64,000 bases of DNA from Diphasiastrum complanatum (GCA_029204225.1 CM055104.1:25125285-25189284); one strand, 5' to 3'; shown: positions 25,571 through 36,635, numbered from the stretch's first letter. The notes: a model not told the origin generated them from the letters alone. Program-made: numbers and translations.

Positions 25571-26447
25571 ACCATGTCATGGTTCCACCATGTCATTCTG
25601 GTTGCAGGTATTATGCTTTCCGTAATTGTCATTCGTGAGCTTTTTAGTCATTTTTGGGGCGCATATTATTTTGCATAATATAGGGCCCCAATTTTTCTTT
25701 TCCAAAATGTTGCCTGAGAAATATATGTGCTGCCCGACAGAGACACGAGAGAAAGAGAGAGAGAGAAATTGACTGGCCGGGGCTATGAATGGTTTGAAGC
25801 TCGCCATTTGCAGCCTCCAGCGCACAATCTACAGCTACAGATTATCACCATACCCCTTGAAGATCTCACTCCGGAAGAACTGTCCCTCAAATTCGATGAA
25901 ACACTTGCAATCAACCGATCAAGTAGATGACAGTTCAACCTATGGATCAAACACAAAGCTATGTCCTAGAGACAGATCTTTGAAGCTGCTGCACGCTCTG
26001 AGCCCAGAATTGATGGTACTGAATGACAATAATATGGATGGATTGGCAAAGACAACCAGCATGAGCAATCAAAGCAGCACAGATATGAAGATCATCGTCA
26101 CTCTAAACAAAGATTCTCTGTATACGATGTTAGTTTCAGAATTTGTAGCAAATTTGTGTCCTCAGTGCTTAGCTACGGTACAGTTGCATTCCATTTCTCT
26201 TTCGGAAACACGTCATCTAGTACTCATTCCCGAAACGCACTCAAAATTTTGAGCCATTACAGCAAGGAAACCTCTCTGTCTCTCTATCTCTATGTCTTAT
26301 CTCACCAAAGGTAGAGAGAGACCTAGTTGCCCGCTAAAACAAAGAGACTGGCCTCCTTCTGCCCTCTGCCCGCCACAGCCCTCTGCTCGCCACAACTAGA
26401 GAGAGCCCTGTGCTCGCCACAACTAGAGAGAGAATGGCAATTACGTG
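25571..26447. other. Non-coding or unrecognised stretch upstream of the LINE
   Basis: Open frames exist on the plus strand (25727-25930 and 25785-26252), but the overlapping frames show no family motifs, no biased codon use and no repeats. It may include the LINE 5' untranslated region; the LINE start could not be fixed. Confidence 0.4.
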
Positions 26448-26561
26448 AGGTAATGTTCCATTGGTCGGACCATTACCATATATAATATGGTCCCCGGGCA
26501 GCTCGTGGCCTCCGCCACTCGCTGCCCGAGTCCCAAATTATTTATGGTAATGGATTACCTA
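26448..26561. repeat. Compound fold-back (MITE-like) at the LINE 5' side
   Basis: Three inverted repeats are nested in 114 bp. GGTAATG (26449) pairs with CATTACC (26471). CGGGCAGC (26495) pairs with GCTGCCCG (26521), with inner GTGG/CCAC arms. The outer AGGTAAT pairs with ATTACCT near 26555. The whole segment is nearly self-complementary, like a small fold-back DNA element. It overlaps the first possible start codon of the LINE. Confidence 0.6.
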
Positions 26562-29500
26562 CTACATTTTTTCTCTCTTTCTGTTTCTCAGCTTTCTCCT
26601 TCTTCCTCTTCTCGCCCCCGTGTTCCATGTGCAGGCTGTGGTCGCCTTTATGTGCAAGGTGCCGGTCTTTCTCGCCATCATAACGCTTGCTCTGCTTTTC
26701 GTCAACAACTCGCATTAACCAATGTCGACCTTGCACCTCATCCTGCTCCCACTTCGCCACCTGACTTGGCTTGGACCTGCATTCGCTCCCTTGATATTTT
26801 GACCGCTTTTCACTTGGGTTTTCCTCGTCCTCGTCTTTATGCACACATTCCCTTTGCCTTGCACTTAGACGTCCAAAGAGCTTTGTCCTTACCTTTGTCT
26901 CGTCTGGCTTCCAACCCTTCTGATATTGCAGCTTGGCATGCCTTTTTGCTTTTTCCTCTCCGGAGTTTGCCTCTGCCTCCTCGGGGTGGTGATGCTAGTC
27001 ATAGGGAAACTCGCAACAGGATTCGTCGCTTTATGTTAGGAGATTGGGAAAATCTGCAAGAAGAGCATTTCCTTCGCTGTCATGCGCTTGCTGCTCAGCG
27101 GGATTCGACTTCGGATGGTGTTTCTATACTCCCTGTTCATCGTCGGTTGTGTCGCTGTGTTTTACTTGGGCAAGTGGGTGAGTATTCTCGTGCAGCTCGT
27201 GCTCTAGCTCCTACAAGTCCAGCTACTCCTTCTGCTGCCACCCTTCAGGCTTTGGAGCTTCTTCACCCACCGACAAATGACTCCCTTCCTTCTTTTGTTG
27301 AGGACTTTGAACCTGATTCGGATTTGCAGCTCTCAGAACCTCATTTTCTTAATGCTTTTCTACGCAGCCCTCATTTGTCAACTGGGGGTCCTTCTGGTAT
27401 GGTTTTCGAGCATCTTCGTGACTATTTTTCTCCTGATGACTCTGCTAGCGGATTTGGTTTGCTCTTTCAAGTTTGCTCTTCCGTAGCATGTGGCCGTATT
27501 CCTCTTTCTATTGCTCGTATTCTTGGTGCTGCTCACTTGATAGCCTTGGATAAGCCTGGCGGTGGAGTGTCTCATTGCTGTTGGAGAGGTTTTATATAGA
27601 TTGGTTTCTAGGGCTCTTGGTTTTCAGCTTCGTGACAGTTTTTATGACCACCTATTTCCTCATCAGTTTGGTTGTGCTACTCCTGGTGGTTGCGAGACAG
27701 TCATACATGCTTTGCGTGCTACCTTGGATCTTCATCCAGATTGGGTTGTCCTTCAGGTGGATGTTAAAAATGCTTTCAATTCTGTTTCCCAAGGGGCCAT
27801 TTTCGAAGAACTTCGTGCGGCTCACGATCCTCTCGCTCAGCTCATCCCGTTTGTTCACTCTTTTTATTCCATGGATGCGCCTCTATATTTCAGTCATGCT
27901 TCTCGCTTAGGGGATGTTTCAGTTATCTCGTCTGCTGATGGTATCAGACAAGGTGATCCCTTGGGTGGTGTTCTTTTTGCTTTGACACACTTTCGGGCAT
28001 TGCGTGCTTCTTCTGCTGCTTTTCCTTCTTGTTTGTTTCCCTCCATTGCTGATGACACGCATATTGTGGGACCTGCTAATGACGTCTTTCCGGATTTCCT
28101 ACATTTCTCTCAGCAACTTTCGGCTTTGGGCCTCACTGTCAATCCCTCTAAGTGCATTGCTTGGTGTCCTCAGCGCCTCCTTCCTGAGCTCCCTTTACCT
28201 ACAAGTTTCAATACTCCGGTTGATGGGATTAGAGTGCTTGGTATTCCTATAGGTTTCTCGGATTTTGTGGCTTCCTCTTTGCGGGACACTTTGGATGCAC
28301 ATATTCGTCACGCTGATCTGCTACCAAAGGTTGGCAATGCTCAAGTTGCTCTAGGGATTCTCACTCAATGCTTCGCTCAATAGCCAAGTTATATTCTACG
28401 GTGTGTTCCTCCCTCTCCTGATGTTTTGGCTTTGCTACAAGATTTCAATAATACTTTATCAGATATTCTGGGTCGCTTGATGGATTCAGAATCCTTTTGT
28501 ATTCCCAATGGTTAGTTCGTTGAGCGACAAGTCTCTCTCCCCGCTTCGTCCGGAGGTGTTGGTCTTTCTTGCACAGCTTCTATTGCTCCAGCTGCTTTTA
28601 TGGGAAGTTGGGCCCTTGTTGCCTCTGCACTTATCTCTCGGTTTCAGCAGGACAACAAGCCCATTCTTCTCAATTCAGTAGCTCATGTGGGAACAGGCAT
28701 TCTTCCTTTCCAACAACATCTTCGTGCGGCCAAGGGTCTCATTCCTCCACCTGTGCGAGCTTCTTTGCCTCCCTTTGAGTCTTTGCTTAGCCATCAGCGT
28801 GCTTATTTTCAGAAGTATCTTTTGGAGCGCTTCCACTCTCATGCTTTCACTCAGCTTCTCATTGATTCACCTTCCGATGAGACTCGGGCTCGCCTTTTGT
28901 CTTGTGCAGGCCCAGGTGCTGGTGCTTGGCTTGTTGCGTGCCCTGTTGTTCCACACTTGCGCCTTTCTTCAGAGTTGTTTCTCACCGCTCTTCGGGTTAG
29001 GTTGGGTCTCCCTCATCCAGTGCTGGCAGGTTTGACAAAATGTTCATGTGGTCACCCTGTTGATCCTATTGGCACTCATCTCATGCGTTGCCCTTCTGGC
29101 GGAGAGCGTATTGCGACTCATGATTCCATTCGTGACGTATTGGCATCTATTGCTCATGAGTGCGGCTTTCATGTTGTTTGGGAGCAGACCCACATCTTGC
29201 CTGTGTCTGATTCACAGTCACCTCGGCGTCGAGTTGATCTTGTTCTTTCGCGCGAGGGGATTCGCATGCTTGGGGATGTTGTTGTTGCTGATCCTTCATG
29301 GCCTGACCTCCTTCGTCGTGCTTCAACTATTCAGGGTGCCGCTGCTTCTCATGCAACTCTAGATAAAGAGCAAGATTATTCACATCGCACTCTTGGAGAA
29401 GGCTTTATCCCTTTTGCTTTGGAAACATATGGGTGCCTGCATAAGAAATTCGATGATTTTCTATCATCCCGTGCAGGTTTTGCAGTGAAACTCCAAGGTC

Positions 29501-29675
29501 ATGGTGCCTCACCTTTATCTATCATTACGACTATTATCGTCAACGAGTTTCGATGACTTTACAATGCACTCAGGCACTTGCAATACTTCAACGTGCCGTA
29601 GTTGCAGGAACGGCTGCTTTACAGCTTCCTGCACTACCTAAACTTCCAACTGTCTTAACTAGCGACTTACACTAA
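26487..29675 (+). pseudogene. LINE ORF: zinc finger, RT, CCHC, restriction-like endonuclease
   Basis: The first segment (26487-27599) holds a zinc finger CAGCGRLYVQGAGLSRHHNAC-like motif (C-x2-C-x12-H-x4-C, about 26625-26690) and the RT entry motif LIALDKPGGGV. A one-base loss near 27570 shifts the frame; RT continues with AVGEVLYRL, HQFGCATPGGCE, LQVDVKNAFNSVS (catalytic Asp), GIRQGDPLGG and IADDTHIVGP (the YxDD equivalent). TAG codons at 28381 and 28513 replace probable CAG. The thumb leads to CSCGHPVDPIGTHLMRC (29042-29092, CCHC) and the endonuclease core RRRVDLVL...GDVVVADPSW (29224-29305). A second frameshift near 29510 moves the end to the frame reading QRVSMTLQCTQALAI, closing at TAA 29673-29675. 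The protein would nick DNA and prime reverse transcription there. The Met at 26487 lies in the fold-back; the Met at 26545-26555 may be the true start. Confidence 0.85.
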
Positions 29676-29822
29676 GCAGTAGGCTTTATGTAGATACTCT
29701 ACGAGATTGTTGCTTTGTTATACTTGTACAGTATCTCAATTCGCCTTATGGCCTTTACGCTTTTGACATGCATTCCTTTGTACTCTAATGGGTTTCCCCA
29801 TCTTTTATTAATAAAAACATGA
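26487..29822 (+). mobile_element. Non-LTR retrotransposon (LINE) with restriction-like endonuclease
   Basis: The order N-terminal zinc finger, reverse transcriptase, CCHC knuckle, PD-(D/E)xK-type endonuclease is that of R2/R4/NeSL-like LINEs; no apurinic-type endonuclease lies upstream. The 3' end after the coding region carries GGGTTTCCCCATC followed by TTTTATTAATAAAAACATG, ending near 29822. I found no target-site duplication and the 5' end is not fixed. The coding strand is strikingly pyrimidine-rich and richer in GC than all neighbours. Two frameshifts and two stops make it inactive. Confidence 0.8.
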
Positions 29823-29850
29823 AGTTCTCTCGATCTAGAAGAGAACTCCA

Positions 29851-29995
29851 AGCCTAATCTGATGAAGTCCAATTGCAAGTTCAGGACGCACCATATGACC
29901 TTATATCTAGAATAGTCCAGAGTCCAAACCCGATCTGATGAAGTCCAAGTTCAGGACGCACGCATATGACCAAATCTATTATGTCCAAAGAGCAT
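29851..29995. repeat. Diverged tandem duplication after the LINE
   Basis: Two units of about 70-76 bp share CTAATCTGATGAAGTCCAA (second copy CCGATCTGATGAAGTCCAA), AAGTTCAGGACGCA and CATATGACC. It directly follows the LINE 3' end. Confidence 0.75.
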
Positions 29996-30755
29996 ACCGG
30001 AACTTAAATTTGATCTAATTTAGATTGTCAGTCCCTTCTCTTTGCATTGAGGGTATTGGGCATAGTGATTGATGCAAGCAAGACACGTGTATTTGTATCA
30101 AGAAAAATATTTTTATATTTTGCTCACCTCATACACGTGTAAAGATTTTAGCAAAGACTTTCTCTCTTTAGATGCAAGTTAATGAAAACACTAAGTACAA
30201 TTTGCAATAGTTGGTTCTGACTTTATTTGGGCTAAGAATGTTGGCTCGATTAAGCTAGAACATATAAGCACTATTGTTGATACTTGGATAGCGAGACAAC
30301 ACACACTAACTGCTTGGCTTAAAGTGTTAGACCTTAAGATAACTTAAAGAATGAAAAATGACTTGGTGGAAGCAAATGTCGGCGCCTGGTTCCACCAAGC
30401 CATTCTAGTGAGGATAATTGAGCCATTTATGATTCTATTATGATGTCTTCACTTAGCTTAAATAAATTTTGTGGCTTTTGTGACATTTTTTGCTAGTGGT
30501 CTCATGTTATTCTTGAGCGAAAACTTAAACAAGCCTGTAGTAATTTTAAGAATAGATTATAGTTATCATTTTAGACTATTGCCATCTTTGGTCAGATCAT
30601 TGAAGGTGGTAATAGTGGGTGGTAAAAGCAGCTAACATCTACGATGCTTCTATTTGATCCCTTTTGGTGGTCTAAACTGTTAGTAAATTTTCTATTTTTT
30701 TGTTTTGTTGGCAACTTCAATGGGACAAATATTGTCTTTTTGTAGTTGTTTTGCA
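29996..30755. other. Intergenic sequence
   Basis: No gene is supported. It contains GGTGGAA...TTCCACC near 30366-30393, related to the inverted repeat at 25545. Confidence 0.45.
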
Positions 30756-30941
30756 ATGGTGAGGGCAAAAGCTGCAAGCAGTGGTCAAGGAGGTAAAAGG
30801 GGTGGTAGAGGTTCAAGGGGAAGAGGTCGAGGCAAGAAAAAAATTGATGACAAATTAGAGAACATAGAGACAAATGTTGTTCATGCCAATGATGAAATGC
30901 TTAATGAGGATGTAGAGATTTGTCAAGATCAAGAGGAGAAC
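30756..30941 (+). pseudogene. N-terminal fragment of an RGG-rich acidic protein, cut by an LTR
   Basis: The frame begins MVRAKAASSGQGGKRGGRGS, followed by a run of RGRGRG and KKKIDDKLE, then an acidic tail (NEDVEICQDQEENY). It then runs straight into the copia LTR starting at 30942, which supplies the last codons before the stop. An RGG-rich, basic N-terminus followed by an acidic segment is typical of nuclear or RNA/DNA-binding proteins and of some transposon proteins; nothing more specific can be said. The continuation is not recognisable beyond the nested elements at 40.8-41.0 kb. Confidence 0.45.
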
Positions 30942-32301
30942 TATGAAAAATTTGCAAAAATCTAGGTTGGCAATGTTGTTTTATGTTTGTGAGTACATTT
31001 CACACGTGTGGAGCATGTTCCCACTTATAATGTTGACTTTAGGGGTGTCAAGGTTAGATCCAAATTTGGTGCTAGATAGCTTGTTTGAAAGCTAGTTTTG
31101 TCTAGTTTTTGTAGTAATGGTGGAGCCAATCGAAAGTTATAAGCTTTTGAAGAGGGTTAGGTAGGGCATCTAAACCTATATGGACACATTTGGTTTGATC
31201 AAATCTTGCTACTTTGACCAAAAAATTTAAAAAGAGGCTTGCCAATGTCATCTATATGAGATCTAGTCATCATTTTGAGGTCAGAGCCACATCGTTTCTT
31301 ACAATTCCATTGTATTAGAGTGATTTGTAGATTATTTGAGTGTTTCACACGTGCCAAAAATAGTTTGACCCAAACTTTGCCTATACTCCATCAATTGATG
31401 AGAGGTTGATCTAGTTTGAGAGAGATTGGTAGAGCTAGTGAGATCCATCCCACATTTTGTTGCAAGATCTTGCATAGGAGTTGGTAGTACACCTTTCAAG
31501 TTTCTTATAGTGAGAGAGAAGAAAAATTTATTGTCTCATTATAAGAAGTCTTCACTAATTTTGATGGCATCCATGGGTTCCTATCTATTGGAATCTAGTG
31601 AAAGATTATCTACCTCCAACTATTCTATTTGGAAGGTTAGAATGGAGTCAATCTCGATACTCCAAGATGTGATGGACATTGTACTTGGAATTGAGGAGGA
31701 GCCTCAAGTACTTCAAGAAGTACAAAAGTATAAGAAGAGAACTAGGATGGCCCTCCATTATATCAAGATGAATGTCTCTAATGAGATTTTGAGAGAGATT
31801 GGTGCTTGTACTTCAGCCAAGGATGCTTGGGATACTCTCAAAGCAATCTATGAGGCCAAAAATACCTAGTCTAGGCTTATCACTCTTAGAAATCAAATAT
31901 TTCAAATTTGTCAAAAGAGTGATGAGAGTGCACTAATTATGTTTTAAGAGTGAAAGACATTCATAGGGAGCTTGTTTGTATTGGAGATTCCATCAAACAA
32001 AGTGAGCTAGTCCAAGTCATACTCAATGGAGGATGAATATGAGAATATTGTCCAATTATCAAGGAGGAGCTACCAACCTTTGAGGCTTTGCAAGGAGTCA
32101 AGGCATGAGAACAAGCTACTAAGGAAGGAAAAATTGTCACTTATTCATAATGGTGATGGTAGAGTTCTATCTGTCAAGCACAAAGAGAGGAGCAAAAAGC
32201 AACACCAACACTTCTCTAAGGACAAAGCAAAAGATCAAGATGAAGAGGAGGATGATTCTTTTCAAGATTCTACTTCAAATAAGAAGAAAAAATATGTTAA
32301 G
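30942..32301 (+). mobile_element. Copia family B: LTR start, leader and gag (5' piece)
   Basis: The LTR starts TATGAAAAATTTGCAAAAAT, a mutated form of the TGTGAAAAATTGG start seen at 7009 and 60423. It is followed by a leader and gag. The element is split at 32302 by copia C and continues at 35281. The LTR 3' boundary was not located. Confidence 0.65.
31564..32301 (+). pseudogene. Copia B gag, disrupted
   Basis: The start MASMGSYLLESSERL is followed by STSNYSIWKVRM and MALHYIKMNVSNEIL, then ACTSAKDAWDTLKAIYEA, the copia gag (UBN2-type) core. A TAG at about 31867 (CAG-like context) and frameshifts near 31935 and 32010 interrupt it. The C-terminal part is lysine-rich (KDKAKDQDEEEDDSF) and breaks off at KKKKYVKC, the first Cys of the zinc knuckle, where copia C is inserted. 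The knuckle resumes at 35286. Confidence 0.85.
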
Positions 32302-32972
32302 TGTGAAGGATTTCATATCATTCAAGATCCAAATCCATGTCCCTGATCTTTGGTTACAAAGAGAGCAAACCAACAATCCTGCCAACGTAGAAAAATCAGC
32401 ATCTACATACAAAATGAGATGCAAACTCTAAGAGATACTGATCAAACATGAACCAAAACATAAAATATAGTTGTTTTCCATACAATTACAGTACCCTACT
32501 ATATTTTACATGTGTGGAACCGAAAATAGCAATAAATAATCATTCTACACATAGAATTGCAAGATAACATCATGAGAGTGCACCAATGAGTAGTAGAACC
32601 CAAAGAGAGTGCACCAATGAGTAGTAGAACCCAAAGAGAACCATGTATAATGATGAAATGAGAGAGAGAAGAGAGAAAATACCTTTATCCATGAGTTACA
32701 ACAATATATAGTAGGTCCAAGCCCTACTTTGCCACTTGGCTTTCCCTCCAATATGAAAAACCCTACTATTTTGAGACTAGATTCAATGTACCCAAAGTTC
32801 AAATTTGAATTTCTCTCAATCTCGACTACCAACTTTCCCACACTCTCAAAAATTTATTGAATGTATTTTAAACTAATATAACTTCAAAAATTTTATCTCT
32901 AAGTCTAAAATGAGTTTTGGCCTCAATTGACAGTTTACCAAAATATGACTAAACTTGTTGAAATCTCTCACA
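32302..32972 (-). repeat. Copia C 3' LTR
   Basis: 671 bp. The polypurine-like GAAGAGAGAGTG precedes it on the minus strand. It contains a 33-bp tandem duplication (AGAGTGCACCAATGAGTAGT, then AGAACCCAA) at about 32574-32640. Confidence 0.75.
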
Positions 32973-35207
32973 CTCTCTCTTCAACTAGTTTTGGTAAACA
33001 TACTACTTTGATCCAACTTTAGAATAATGTCCATCCTAAGTATAGATCTCCTTTCTAAGGTTCTAAAGTATTTTCCATAATTGATATAGAGAATAGTGTC
33101 CAAATTGGCTGTTTCAATCTTACACATCAAGATTTAATTAGAACATGAAGAACCAAATAGAATGTGAATGAAATGATTCCTCCATGTTTCAAACTTTGAA
33201 CTCTCTAAACAAATCATAGCAACCAAACAACAAATGTGAGTGATGACCATTTGCTTGTTTGTCTCCTCCAACTTTGTCCTTTCTTGGTACGTCTCCACCA
33301 TAAAACTCCATGAATGAGCCTACATTTCCACCTTGCCACAAGATATCATCAGCACTTGATGAATTTTTCATGAATGAGTGACATAATGAACCTCCAATAG
33401 CTTCATTTCCATCAGTAAAACCAGCTAATAATGCTAGTACAACTCCAACAATAAGATATTGCAAGACAATGTAGCTAGTTTGTCCATATCTTGACAATTT
33501 GCACACATCCACATGAAATTGCTCAAACATGAGATAGAACAAGTAAAGTAAACTTGAACAAAACTTCTTTGCTGCTCCTTTGACCTGACTTGATTTTAAA
33601 GACTCTTGAAAAACAGATCCAAAACATCTTTGCCAAACAACTTTCCTTTGATGCTCTTGACTAGCTCCAAATGGCCACCTTTCCTTTTGTGTTGTTGAAG
33701 CCCTTTGGGACCAACCTCTTAATCTTCCTCTTGACCATCAAATTCATTGAACAAACTTTTTTTTTCAAATCCATTACTTCAATTTCATCATGAAAACCAT
33801 GAGAACCAATATTCAATTGCATAGTATCATCTACACAAGAAGATTCTCCAAAACATGTGAGTAAAGCAAAGTGAGTCACTTCCACTTGCTTACCTTTCTC
33901 TTGAACATCAAAGATATCAAAGATATAAATATCTTCAGACCTGAACCTCTGGAAATACTCCCTCTGAAACATATGATCTATATCCAACAAGAACTCATCA
34001 ATGCTTGATCTCGAATTTCCACAAAGATTAGTGAAAACAATGTCACCAATGTCACCATCATAAATCAAAAGATAGATTCCAAACTTTCCATCCAACATGA
34101 AGTAGAGTAGGTGAATATGAGTATCAAACCTAATAGATCTAGCCCTCTTGAGACCATAACAAACCTCAATAAGCTCACCAATGAGATCTCCCTTGACTTG
34201 AAGAAATTGCCCCTCGATTTGCTCCATGTAGTCTTCTCCAACCAACCTTTTGCCATCTTGATCATGAGTGATCATTTCACAATCATAGAATCCTTTGAGT
34301 TGATGATTGCATCATAAGAAATAGAAACATCAAAAACATTAGAATCCATGAAAAAATTGATTAGTACTTTCAACATAAGGATGATTGAAGTACTCTCTTT
34401 TTTCATACAAAAACTTCTACTCAATGTTTTAGGTAATGACTCTTGTGATCATGATTCTTCCTCACTATCATTCACAATGACATCATTCAAAGCACATCCT
34501 ACTTTGAACACTTCACATACTTCTCTTCTTCTTGAATTGTGACTATCTCCCTCACCAAGTCTCATGATAGAACCATTTGATCTACTCTCCTTATGAAGAC
34601 ATGTGGCTCCACTTGTTGCAAAAATGACTTTCTTGGACTTATCACAAAAGAATGTAGAAGAACCACCTCCTTCATGCATGCACCTAGCAACATCTTTTTT
34701 CATATGATCAAAGAAATCATTAGCAATAGTTATTTTTTAGGAAGAACCTTCACCTCCATTGATGAAGTTAGCTCTTTCCTTACCTTTTGCATGCTTGCAC
34801 TTTCCACGAAGAATCATTGAAACACCATCATTATCCTCAAGACTACCAAAGTAAGCACAAAGATGAACATCTCCAAGAAGCATATTAGATCTTGACCTAG
34901 ATCTAGCATAAGGAAGCTTGTTAGACTTTGCATAAGACCCACCAATCTTATTGATGCTAAAAGAGAACTTTGGAAAGTTGCGACCAATCTCCTTTTCCAT
35001 TCCATCATTTTTGTTAGCCATAAAAAAAGCATAAAGCTTGAAAAAAGTCCACCTTGTCTATTGCCCCTAGCACCCAAGAGTTCTTCCTTTGTAATGAAAC
35101 AAGCATCACCACCAAACTTTACCATGTATCCATTCTCTATCATTTGACCAACACTTATAAAATTCTTTGAAAGTGAAGGAATGTAAAGAACACCGTCATG
35201 TCTTGCT
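32973..35207 (-). pseudogene. Copia C internal remnants (protease and RT pieces)
   Basis: From right to left on the minus strand: MIENGYMVKFGGDACFITKE (about 35143-35080) is the protease/pre-integrase segment that follows SVGQ in copia proteins. Lysine- and serine-rich frames of unclear origin lie at 34449-35021. Then 33661-34275 has CYGLKRARSIRFDTHIHLL and YLLIYDGD, a decayed YGLKQAP...YVDD reverse transcriptase stretch. 33189-33542 is a minus frame with hydrophobic segments and no clear family. Integrase was not recognised. The pieces are out of frame with each other, so no product is expected. Confidence 0.55.
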
Positions 35208-35280
35208 TAAGCCTAAAATGAGTTTTGGCCTCAATTGACAATTTACCAAAATATGACTAAACTTGTTGAAATCTCTCACA

Positions 35281-35830
35281 TTAAGTGCTTCTAGTTTTGT
35301 GGCAAGAAAGGCCACTATGCCACCAATTTGTTCAAGAAGAAGATCCAATTCAAGCAAGCCAACATCTCTCATGAGAAAGAAGACTTTATTGCAAGTGATG
35401 GAGAATGCTCACTTATGGCATCAAGCTTCTCCTCTTCTACCAAGGATGACTCTTAGTATATTGATAGAGAAGTTCATATATATTTTAAGTGATCAAGAGT
35501 GCAAAATTGAAGGAGTAGGGACTATTCCCTTGAAGCTTACATCATCAAAAGTTCTATCTCTTCACAAGGTTCTTTTTTTTCCCAAGCTTACAAAGAATCT
35601 TTTAATTGCTGGCAAATTACTTGATGGTGGCCTTGATGTCAATTTCCATATTGACAATTGTGTGATCAAGAAGGATGGTGAGATCCTTGCTCATGGATCA
35701 AGATATGAGGGCATCTACAAATTGGATCCAAGAGAGAGTGCAAAATCTCTTGATGTTGCTTATGAATACAAGCTTTTAAAGGAGGATGATCACATTGTTG
35801 GATTTATCTCCTCTACTCTCCTAAATCCCA
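35281..35830 (+). pseudogene. Copia B zinc knuckle, protease and pre-integrase piece
   Basis: It starts inside the zinc knuckle (a frame reading FCGKKGHYAT). After a frameshift come CKIEGVGTIPLKLTSSKV, then LFFPKLTKNLLIAGKLLDGG, then INYK-like residues of the pre-integrase region (GSRYEGIYKLDP). These are the retropepsin C-terminal strands and the linker before the HHCC motif of copia integrase. The catalytic DSGAS stretch is not intact (a stop lies near 35455). The piece ends at NPM, where copia D begins; the integrase fragment at 40306 would be its continuation after a gap. Confidence 0.75.
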
Positions 35831-36635
35831 TGTTAATCTAGTTCCATTCATTACTGTGTATTTTGCTTGCATTGTCGCGCAGCTCAACTACTGAAGACGA
35901 GCAAGTGAAGATGACTAACATATCAGATTTGGATGAACTATCGAGATAGACTCATCCTGGACAACATATCAGGGAAGCCCGACTTATCGGCCTCCTTGTG
36001 CTCATCCTCTGTATTGTTGCGCAACCAACTTGACAATGACAACAACCATGATCTTCTTCCTGATGGCACAATAGCTCCACGCCATCTCTTGTACACTCAT
36101 CTGCATAAATGTAAGTAGCATATAGATCATTTTAATGATAAATCAATTGATCAACGATCAAGAATACGTATTATTGAATCCATAGAGATAGACATTGTAG
36201 ATGCTTTCATGCATCGATTCTTTCCTTCAAACGGATTGCTAGTATGAGCTCATAGCTTTTATAGATTGTAGTTAGCTTTGTGAGCACGCGGTTTCGCCCG
36301 CTATTGTCTTGTGCTCACCTGCATCACTGACTTGTATTTTGTTACAATTGATCTGAATAAAGTGTTGTCTAGTTCTGCGTTCAGATTCTATTAATATTTG
36401 CAATGCTTTCCGCTCTCTATCTGACTTTCTAATTGTTTGTCTGATTTTTTGCTCTTGCTTCTACTATCACCACACATCTAGCTCTAAACTTAATTTTATC
36501 ATTGTGTTCGCCTACTTAGTTATCAATAGTGCATGCACCAAGGGAATTCGTCGGACTCTGCTTCAAGTAGTAGTAGGATCATCCCAATCTGATTTGTCAT
36601 TTCTTTGTCAGTTCAGTTCTTACCATTCTCCAACA
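35831..36635 (+). repeat. Copia D 5' LTR
   Basis: 805 bp. Its last 430 bp match 39886-40305 (shared TGAGCTCATAGCTTTTATAG and GAATAAAGTGTTGTCTAG). AATAAAG is a likely polyadenylation signal. Confidence 0.75.

Larger units (their letters stand above)
32302..35280 (-). mobile_element. Copia family C, internally deleted, nested in copia B
   Basis: The ends are TGTGAAGG...ATCTCTCACA, flanked by the duplication TTAAG (32297-32301 and 35281-35285). Excising it rejoins the zinc knuckle of copia B. The left, 3' LTR spans 32302-32972. Of the right, 5' LTR only about 73 bp remain (35208-35280, matching 32899-32972), joined directly to protease-region sequence. gag and most of the 5' LTR are therefore deleted. 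The interior is minus-strand copia remnants. Confidence 0.8.

Noticed and set aside
25785-26252. A 155-codon plus-strand frame upstream of the LINE
   Set aside because: A different frame overlaps it, there is no domain, and composition is like non-coding DNA. It could be LINE leader; not called a gene.
26542-26844. A 100-codon minus-strand lysine/glutamate-rich frame
   Set aside because: Mirror image of the pyrimidine-rich LINE coding strand.
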